A stretch of 5,629 nt of DNA, taken from Candidatus Roizmanbacteria bacterium (GTDB taxonomy: Bacteria; Patescibacteriota; Microgenomatia; UBA1406; GWC2-37-13). Of the stretch, positions 5,439 through 5,629 are shown piece after piece; position 1 is the first letter of the stretch; the number at the start of each line of letters is the position of its first letter. A model generated the notes under the pieces. That model was given only the letters and a program-made list of their open reading frames with translations, did not search any database and was not told where the DNA came from. The stretch is taken from the NCBI GenBank assembly GCA_013334845.1, contig JAAXWV010000097.1:1-5629 (forward strand), in the 5' to 3' direction. The position numbers were made by a program, and so were the translations under genes.

Positions 5439-5629
5439 GTGCCTGACCAGAAATATACACTTACGGATTCCGATAACAAGAAGGTCTTGGTGCTGATCCA
5501 CCGTGATAAACGCTTGACGAAATCTTCCCGCTGGGTGTGGCAGAAGGATGGCAGCATCTTGATGCGCATCCCATACCGTTTTCCAAAATCACAGGTAGGC
5601 AGGCTGCTCGACCATCTGGCTACACAGCT
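5439..5629 (+). CDS. Probable DUF45/YgjP-like metallopeptidase, N-terminal fragment (3' end outside window)
   Basis: The frame opens at GTG 5439 and runs off the right edge after 63 codons. GAGAGGG (5425-5431) sits seven bases before the GTG, and an in-frame TAA at 5400-5402 limits the start; no in-frame ATG precedes it. The visible protein has a basic segment (VLIHRDKRLTKSSRW), a strand pair WVWQKDGSILMRIPYRF, and the beginning of a helix (PKSQVGRLLDHL). This order, RR/KR-x(n)-G-x-hydrophobic-P followed by a helix, resembles the N-terminal domain of DUF45/M48-like zinc proteases. The HExxH-type zinc site would lie outside the window, so the call is tentative. Base composition returns to that of the left-edge kinase, marking the end of the AT-rich region. 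It is unlikely to act in polysaccharide export. Confidence 0.5.
   Translation, partial: MPDQKYTLTDSDNKKVLVLIHRDKRLTKSSRWVWQKDGSILMRIPYRFPKSQVGRLLDHLATQ

Noticed and set aside
5378..5569. 63-codon minus-strand frame at the right end
   Set aside because: It overlaps the plus-strand GTG frame, which has a good ribosome binding site and protease-like sequence. The minus frame has neither.

Overview
The window is a damaged capsule/exopolysaccharide export locus. It holds two intact-looking export genes, one at the left end and one in the middle. Fragments of two decayed genes lie between them, an AT-rich wasteland follows, and an unrelated housekeeping-type gene starts at the right edge. The organism is most likely a green sulfur bacterium (Chlorobiota) or a close relative. 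That is a judgement from the Gly-Tyr tail of the kinase and from two copies of a TCATYCTGA-type palindromic intergenic repeat, not a database result.

Layout: (1) 1-1528 is the 3' part of a Wzc-like polysaccharide co-polymerase and bacterial tyrosine kinase, in moderately GC-rich sequence. (2) 1529-2155 has no intact gene. It holds two diverged palindromic repeats, a 50-nt hairpin and possible traces of minus-strand coding. (3) 2156 to about 2829 is the N-terminal part of a CapD/FlaA1-type membrane nucleotide-sugar dehydratase, broken by about three frameshifts and one stop. (4) At 2802-2836 a perfect 16-bp inverted repeat sits where the capD remnant is joined to (5), 2837-3250, the C-terminal quarter of a second, diverged and AT-rich Wzc kinase, in one frame with three stops. 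(6) 3374-4606 is an apparently intact AT-rich Wzx-type flippase. (7) 4607-5315 is about 700 bases of very AT-rich sequence without a convincing gene, perhaps decayed glycan genes. (8) 5316-5402 is a possible 28-residue single-span membrane peptide. (9) 5439 to the right edge is the start of a probable DUF45/YgjP-like metallopeptidase in balanced base composition.

Together Wzc (chain length and export control by tyrosine phosphorylation), a CapD-type sugar-nucleotide enzyme and Wzx (lipid-linked repeat-unit flipping) are the parts of a Wzx/Wzy-dependent polysaccharide system. No polymerase or complete glycosyltransferase is visible. The right end of the Wzc remnant and the flippase share an AT-rich composition unlike the flanking genes. 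I infer that a foreign polysaccharide cassette recombined into this locus, leaving a second wzc end behind, and that the site is now eroding. No undescribed defence or mobile system could be supported. The most unusual structure is the palindromic capD/wzc junction.
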